Assembly (NCBI GenBank): GCA_000711775.1
Contig: ARYC01002014.1
Location: 1-64,000, forward strand
Reading direction: 5' to 3'
DNA length: 64,000 nucleotides
Source: Oxytricha trifallax
Taxonomy: Eukaryota; Ciliophora; Spirotrichea; Sporadotrichida; Oxytrichidae
Position 1 is the stretch's first letter, and the number at the start of each line of letters is the position of its first letter. The position numbers and the translations under genes were made by a program. The notes beneath the pieces were generated by a model that ran no database searches, was not told the DNA's origin, and saw nothing but the letters and a program-made list of their open reading frames with translations. This document shows, one piece after another, positions 58,400 to 64,000 of the stretch.

Positions 58400-59083
58400 A
58401 TTGCAGGTTATTTATTGTTTACTTGCTAAATCTATTAAACACGAGATTTATGGCTTTAAGTCAGAATAGGTGTCTGAAACCAGCCTTGTTCGAGGTGTTC
58501 TCCCTGCTTTAATCATCTCCGTATCTCCTTAAGCAGGTTTGGAACTTCATCTTGCAGTTATTGTCATCAAGAATTTCTTGAAGAATCAAACCGAGAATGA
58601 TTTAAAGTCTGGTCTTGTGTTCCTATATTAATTTGCAAAATCAGGACAGCTTATCTTGGCATTATATTTTTTTAATTCAAGTTTTTCAATATTTCAATCG
58701 AATGAACGTGCTTTTAGGGTCTAGAAGGTAAATCTCATGATGCAGCAGAGCAATCTTAAGATAGTGTATGTCTTACTCAGAATTCTACTAGGGCAGCTAA
58801 GATAAATTTTGATCTTTGTTTCTCACAGGGCCCTCGTACCATTATCTTCCTTCTTGCCAATATAATATATAATATTGTGCTTCTCTTTATATGATGAGCA
58901 TTTCCCAGTAGATAGTTTTCACTAATACTATTAGCATTTTGTTGTAAGGCTAATCGTTTTCTCTTTGTTGTTGCTAGGGCGAAATATTTTCAGATTAATT
59001 TTTACAAATCTAGCTTTACTTATTGAATACTTAACTCTTATTGCTAGCATCCTCTCGTACATCAAAATATTTTTATGACAGCC
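58400..59083 (+). CDS. Hydrophobic hypothetical ORF
   Basis: About 227 codons with no TGA after a possible acceptor (GATTGCAG): IKHEIYGFKSEQVSETSLVR, LPALIISVSPQAGLELHLAV, LKSGLVFLYQFAKSGQLILA, then hydrophobic VRLIVFSLLLLG and LALLIEYLTLIASILSYI to TGA 59,081-59,083. Two or three C-terminal stretches could span membranes. No start codon chosen. Directly followed by a decayed TBE end. Not recognised. Confidence 0.4.
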
Positions 59084-59289
59084 TTATCTAAGGAGCAATC
59101 TTAAATGCAAAGAAAGGAAGTCTTAATTATTGCAAATGAATAAATGAAATAGAAAATTTATAAAACACTATTACTTTATCAGTCCTTTGCGTAATGATCA
59201 CAGTAAAACCTAAAATCTCTTTAATTAAATATTTTATTTAGAGTTATATTTTGGATCTTATTGGATCAATCGAGAAAATACGAATTTAA

Positions 59290-61120
59290 TGTGAATTTAA
59301 AGTATATTTAATTCAAACAAATTCATTCGCTTGATTAAATTTTATTTAAAGAAACTTGCTCTCACTCTCTAAAAGCACAAGTATGGCGTCTTATCATTAA
59401 CGTGGATAGTTAGGGGCTACTAAGATAATCTTCTCTAATGAATTTCTACTTTTTTCCTAATATATCCCCTTATCATATATATTTTAAACTAAATTAAAAG
59501 ATTATTTTAAAGCCAAGTGCAAAAGGAAGATATACTTTCCATATCACTGAAGTATATAATAATATCAATTGTTCATGCAACCACTATCCTCAACAATTAT
59601 TCCTCTACTATCTGATTGTGAAGTATCCAGGAATTCGATTAAACTTTGCTAAAGTTAAGATATTTTATTTAAAAGCTCCGTTATAATTAATAACAAAAAC
59701 TGCAAGAAGGACAGTGGTTTAGCATAACATTTTCAGGCTTCAAATATTTATTTATGAACCCATAAAACCTCTTGAGTTCCTTTATCATATCTGATGGTAT
59801 ATCATAAAAATCATTTTAGATTAGTCTTTCAAAGTCATTTAATATTTCTTTTATCTCTAATAAAATAAAGCAAGAACTAAAATTATGCCAGCCAACTTTA
59901 GCTAATTTTTGCAGTTACTTCATTAAGCTTCCCTTGAAACCATATTTTATTTGACAAATTATTTTTGTAACTGCTCATTCGTTTTAAGATAAGTAGGGAA
60001 GGATGTACTTTGTTTAAACATGCTTAACAATCACTTTGAGCTTTTACTTGTAAAACACTCTAAATCAAAGTAGTTTCCTTAACAGATGTTAAGGTGAACA
60101 CCTTTTAATGCAGGAATATACATGTAATTCTCTTAAAGACATTCTTATAAGCCATTCATGAAAGATGGGCAAAAATGAATGATTGTAGAATTTAAAAATG
60201 AATCTAATAAAATGCATTTTATACTAATCAAAAAAGGAAATGTCTGATAAAGCTTTTCATTATTATCATCATCATCATCAACTTCATTATCAACAATATC
60301 TTTAAAGTCTTCATAGCCCTACTCTCTGTTTCATTTTTCTAAGCACTAGTCCGGTAACACCTGTGGTCCAACACAGTAGGACTACTTAAATAAATATTAA
60401 AATTTAAAGATATAGTTATTATTGACTACAAGTTATGTGAATGCTTTACCCCACCTTCGTCTCATCGATACTAATGCCTTTTTATAAATTAGTTTTTCGC
60501 TTAATAGATAAACTACTATTAGAAATTATAATTCCCTGCAAGTTGACTCTTTAATTTATTTCTCCTCGGCTTTTTGAGCTTCTTGTACAACTCTCCTTAA
60601 GATTTTGGAGTATTAGAATATTTTTTGGTGTTTGCTTTTGAGTCTTTATAACTTATATCAAGAATCATTTAGATGATGCTTTTGAATAATCCTTTTAAAT
60701 TTAGCTAGTAATATATATAAGTTAAATATAGCTTTGCTTGCCCAAATGTATTTCTTTGATAAGTTTCTTCCGTACAGCATTTAATAATAGTAAAAATATG
60801 TTACTTCAAACTCAATCAATTTAGAAATTCAAACAATCATTACACACAATTTAACATTTAGTTGTTTTATTTTTAAATAATCGACATTTGAATTTATGTT
60901 TAATATCCCATCACCGCTTAATTTTAAGCTTTATAATTAATGGGTAAGACCAATGTCTCAACTTCAGAGCTTACAGATCAATTACATAAATAATTAAAAA
61001 GTTTTTAGTTATGAATAAATATTCTATGATTTTTTTTGCTATTAAAATTAGTTTTCCGAAATAAGTTTGTAGCCATGTTAAAACTAAATCTTAACTTGAA
61101 TTAAATAGTAATCATAACCA
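59290..61120 (-). pseudogene. TBE zinc-finger/kinase gene remnant
   Basis: Parallel to 42,572-43,998: CAGGCTTCAAAT..., GTATCCAGGAATTC and AAGTTGAAGCTT-type blocks can be matched, but small insertions (for example near 60,100-60,520) and many substitutions remove any long frame. A CATTATTATCATCATCATCA repeat lies near 60,260-60,280. Confidence 0.65.
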
Positions 61121-61233
61121 CACTAACTATAGTAGCTCTGAATATTAGTAGCAGATCAAATGGATATTACAAGTAAGTGAAACTTTTTAATAATAATATT
61201 AATAAATAATAAAAATTAACTCATATCTAGTCC

Positions 61234-61428
61234 TCAAAGGGCCTACAAGTTTAGGTATGTAAAGGAATAAATCATATCTTGCCCACTATTTAAGGAAGTT
61301 TCTGTCTTCACTTTCATCTTCTTTTGTAATTTCTTCTCTTTGAGTTTCTTTAATTCTTCCTTTTTACTTTTGTCTTCTTCCATTTCTGTTGAATTTCTTG
61401 CCTGGCTTTTGGATGATGATTTAGTCAT
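61234..61428 (-). CDS. Lys/Glu-rich coiled-coil ORF (64 aa)
   Basis: MTKSSSKSQARNSTEMEEDK, then KKEELKKLKEKKLQKKMKVK, TGA at 61,234-61,236. Likely a coiled coil. Lies in the insert that splits the decayed TBE; no family recognised. Confidence 0.4.
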
Positions 61429-61452
61429 AGATCATCTTTATTTTCGGGACTC

Positions 61453-61962
61453 TCACCAGATGAGTCTTATATATTCAAAATTAAAATAGATTGAGTTTTA
61501 TATATAAGATTCAATAATTTTGGTGATGAGTTAGACTAAGTCTTTCCTTATAAACCCTACTTGCTTAGTTAGGACTTAATATTTAGAGGTAATTTGGTTG
61601 AATATTGAGTCATAGACTATAACAAATACTTAGATTGATTAGGAGTTAATTTGGTTGTTTTTGAGTATTATTGATTGTAGTTGTTAAACTTTTCTTGTCC
61701 CAATTGGTTCTGTCTTTTTCTTAGCTATTTGCTTGTCTGTAAATTCAAAAGACAGCTTTTTGTAGTAGTACTAAGAGCTTGTTAAAATCTAGTTTAATGT
61801 TTGAGATGTGGCTGAAGCAATTTAGTAGATTATCTTGTATAAACCTGAGTAGGCTGATGAGATCTTTAGGACTAGTGCTGATTCTCTGGCCTCAAACTTT
61901 TGTTCCCATTGTTTTAGTTGGACCCTTTTTCAGGCTTGACTGATTTTATAGTAGTTGTCCAT
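61453..61962 (-). CDS. Hypothetical ORF in the TBE insert (about 170 codons)
   Basis: ATG 61,962 (MDNYYKISQA), one TGA, then an open frame: WEQKFEARESALVLKISSAY, SGLYKIIYQIASATSQTL, YYYKKLSFEFTDKQIAKKK, to TGA 61,453-61,455. Overlaps a less protein-like Gln/Thr-rich frame. Not recognised. Confidence 0.4.
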
Positions 61963-61969
61963 TTATCAT

Positions 61970-62800
61970 AAAGTTTAGTTATAAGTGATTTGTAGAAATA
62001 CACACTTCGGATAATTTTATATTGAGGATAATCATGAAGCTAACTATTATGATAAATTTTTATATTTTTCATTAACATAGAAAAGTATATTTGTACAAGA
62101 ATTATTGTTAGCTTGAATTTGTTTTAGAACAATGATGTTATAAATTTATATACTTACTTATAAAATGTTTTAAATAAATTCAAATTCTTAGCAATATATT
62201 TAAATTCAACAAAAACTACTAACTATTCTTAATAATGATAATCATTTTACAGATATTTCCTTTCAATAAATTTTTACGGATCTATAATCCTGATTATATT
62301 AACTTTTAATTGTTAAACTATTGTATGTAATTAAATATATAATCAATTTAATGACAATCAGAATTAATTAAATAATTTACTCATTTTTAAATAATCTCAT
62401 TGATAAAAATAAATTTAATATATTCATATAAGGAAGATTAATAACAATAAAAATAAATAAAAACAACAAAGTTAATAATCACACGTTTTAGCATTTCTAG
62501 AGAGGGGCAAAAACAGCAAATTTTTCTTTCATTTGCCTTATTTTTTTGCCAATATTACTATCACTCACGTTTTTTAATATTTATTATAATCCTCTCTAAT
62601 TAAATGTTAAACTATGATATATCTAAATATATATTTTACATTTCTAATTTTAAAAAAAATAATTTGATCATTGTGTTTGCATTGCTTCCCTCATTTATAT
62701 GTCTTGTGACATTTGAATAGTTTTAGGAATCTTATTAATAATAATATTGTTCTAAATTAGATTTGGATCCTTAATATTTTCCTATTTAATAGGTACAATA
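61970..62800. other. AT-rich spacer within the insert
   Basis: AT-rich; no coding frame. Separates the two minus-strand coding parts of the insert. Confidence 0.4.
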
Positions 62801-62819
62801 TTTCCTAGTCAACTTTATT

Positions 62820-63510
62820 TACCGGTCGGTATAGATCGACATGCTATTGTTATTTAGAAAGAATGGTAGGTTTGTTGTCGTCTTCCCAATCTAAGACCTC
62901 CTCTACTTCTCCTGAAGATTCTGAGATGTCTGGTGTAGGTAGGAATCCTGAAGAGGATCCATCACTTGAATATTCAAACTCGTAATCTTTTTGGCTTTGT
63001 TTGGCAGCTTTGAGGTGTTCAAGGTTTGCTCTTTGAGCTATATAGTCGCTTGAGTTTGAGGGTGAAGGAGGTTTGATGGAGTATTTAGTAGGTAGTAGGA
63101 ATGGAATGGGTGCGAGCTTGGTTGGGTTCTTTTCCGCGGAGTGTATTTAAACCACCTAAATTGTAGTGGTTCTTAGGATTGTCGGTTGGATAGGACTTCT
63201 TATGTGTTTGTTGTTGATTTACATCGAGTATGAGAATTGGTGGTTTGGCTCAAGTAAGTACCTGAAGTTGTAGTCTGAGCTATAGATTCTAGAATTTACA
63301 GTAAGATTTAGTATTCGAGCCTGGCTGAGTCAACTAGACCATTTTTAATGATAGCTCTTATAATGTATAGGAGTTTGCCTACTGTGATTTACCCCCATTC
63401 ATATCTATCTGTGATGAGGGTATAGATTTATTGGGATATCTCGACGAAGTGATGTTTTCTGAAGCACTATTTTATATATTCTTTAAAGTTCGTATTGAGG
63501 TTGGCATTTC
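62820..63510 (-). CDS. Hypothetical gene fragments, acidic C-terminus
   Basis: The upstream frame reads HHFVEISQQIYTLITDRYEW, GKLLYIIRAIIKNGLVDSAR, LEYQILLQILESIAQTT. After a frame change near 63,080 it reads SSDYIAQRANLEHLKAAKQS, SSDGSSSGFLPTPDISESSG, EVEEVLDWEDDNKPTILSK. An N-terminal helical domain with a Ser/Asp/Glu-rich tail. Could be a host gene or a gag-like protein; no diagnostic motif. Confidence 0.4.
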
Positions 63511-63869
63511 ACTCACTTTTTAATTTAATAATATATTAATTAATAAAAATATGGATACAATTACTATGTTGTTGATACTATAATAATTACAACAATAATG
63601 ATAGAATTTCATTTATAATGATAATATTTGTAATTAATTTATAATTATCATTTTTCTAATATTATCCTTAATAATCTTGATTAGGTATTAAATTATAAAA
63701 AAAATGTATTGGTTCTACTATCAATTAAATTTCTAACCAGATTTAAACTTTTACATTAAAACCTCATTATCTGAGTTCTAGGTAATAATTATGCTTACTA
63801 TCAAATCGTTCATTTTCCCAAAACAACAACCTTCCCTATAAATGAATTTTGGAATTCGTTAGATGTGTG

Positions 63870-64000
63870 ATAATATTCATTCATTTAAGTCTTATAATTA
63901 TAACTTACATTCATTCTACTTTCAATTGCACAAGCTTTTTTCTCTCTTTTACAGCTACTTTTAATACAAGTCATTAATAAGATAAAAAAATGAAGTTACT
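63870..64000 (-). pseudogene. TBE transposase 3' end, decayed
   Basis: TATTCATTCATTTAAGTC, ACATTCATTCTAC and CTTTTACAGCTACTTTTAAT parallel the transposase C-terminal region at 46,160-46,270 of the intact TBE. Cut by the window edge. Confidence 0.6.

Larger units (their letters stand above)
59203..64000. mobile_element. Decayed TBE transposon, split by a 2.5-kb insert, runs off the window
   Basis: The left end AAAACCTAAAATCTCTTTAA is a mutated C4A4 terminus, followed by sequence parallel to the TBE at 42,433 (GGATCTTATTGGATCAATCG versus GGGTCTTATTGGGG). Kinase-gene remnants run to about 61,130. TBE sequence resumes near 63,690 with CATTAAAACCTCATTA and reaches the 3' end of the transposase region at 63,870-64,000. 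The insert lies in the kinase/22-kDa intergenic position. Confidence 0.75.

Noticed and set aside
58800..59060. Possible antisense large-subunit rRNA piece (CCTCTCGTAC)
   Set aside because: Only about 10 bases resemble the conserved rRNA motif; the flanks do not match.
1..64000. CRISPR arrays, tRNA genes, bacterial operons, ribosome binding sites
   Set aside because: None seen; spliceosomal introns, the ciliate code and TBEs show a eukaryotic germline.

Overview
The window reads as germline (micronuclear) DNA of a hypotrich (spirotrich) ciliate related to Oxytricha or Stylonychia. Three observations support this. (1) Conserved reading frames run only when TAA and TAG are read as glutamine and TGA as the only stop. 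(2) There are two complete Tc1-type transposons of the TBE (telomere-bearing element) kind, with C4A4 telomere-like ends and 3-bp ANT target duplications, plus two partial copies. (3) Short coding islands, some with introns of about 26-70 nt, sit in very AT-rich DNA, as expected of macronuclear-destined segments (MDS) between eliminated sequences (IES). The organism is inferred, not shown. Most long genes belong to mobile elements and most are decaying through TGA codons and frameshifts.

Layout. 1-2066: right part of a TBE, inserted beside a broken copy of an unknown multicopy gene (2067-2913, minus). 2.9-7.0 kb: AT-rich with coding islands, including a small intact intron-containing gene at 4771-5208. 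7.0-10.3 kb: decayed LINE with a short poly-G-ended element inserted. 10.3-15.2 kb: AT-rich with coding islands. 15.2-16.4 kb: 5'-truncated LINE. 16.5-17.0 kb: long foldback. 17-20 kb: AT-rich with islands. 20.1-21.7 kb: D34E transposase unlike TBE (minus). 21.9-23.2 kb: basic/coiled-coil gene interrupted by a foldback. 23,442-27,597: complete TBE. 27.7-29.1 kb: C-terminal part of a possible SF2/SecA-like helicase gene (minus). 29.2-35.6 kb: a deeply diverged TBE relative keeping all three TBE genes in TBE order and orientation, itself invaded by nested foldbacks. 35,675-38,472: a Rep-like SF3-helicase element with terminal inverted repeats of about 260 bp. 38.5-40.4 kb: a further minus-strand gene, possibly the other half of the helicase gene. 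41-48 kb: second copy of the unknown multicopy gene, split by a complete TBE (42,433-47,334) whose removal at ACT restores the frame. 48-53 kb: cluster of coding islands, some MORN-like. 53.1-56.4 kb: almost intact LINE (minus). 57-59 kb: MORN island and a hydrophobic ORF. 59.2-64 kb: decayed TBE split by a 2.5-kb insert.

The most unusual items are the Rep/SF3 inverted-repeat element, the TBE-like element without visible telomeric ends, and a family of poly-G-ended foldback elements that all sit at GAACTT. All translations were made by eye, so frameshift positions and edges are approximate. No database search was possible.
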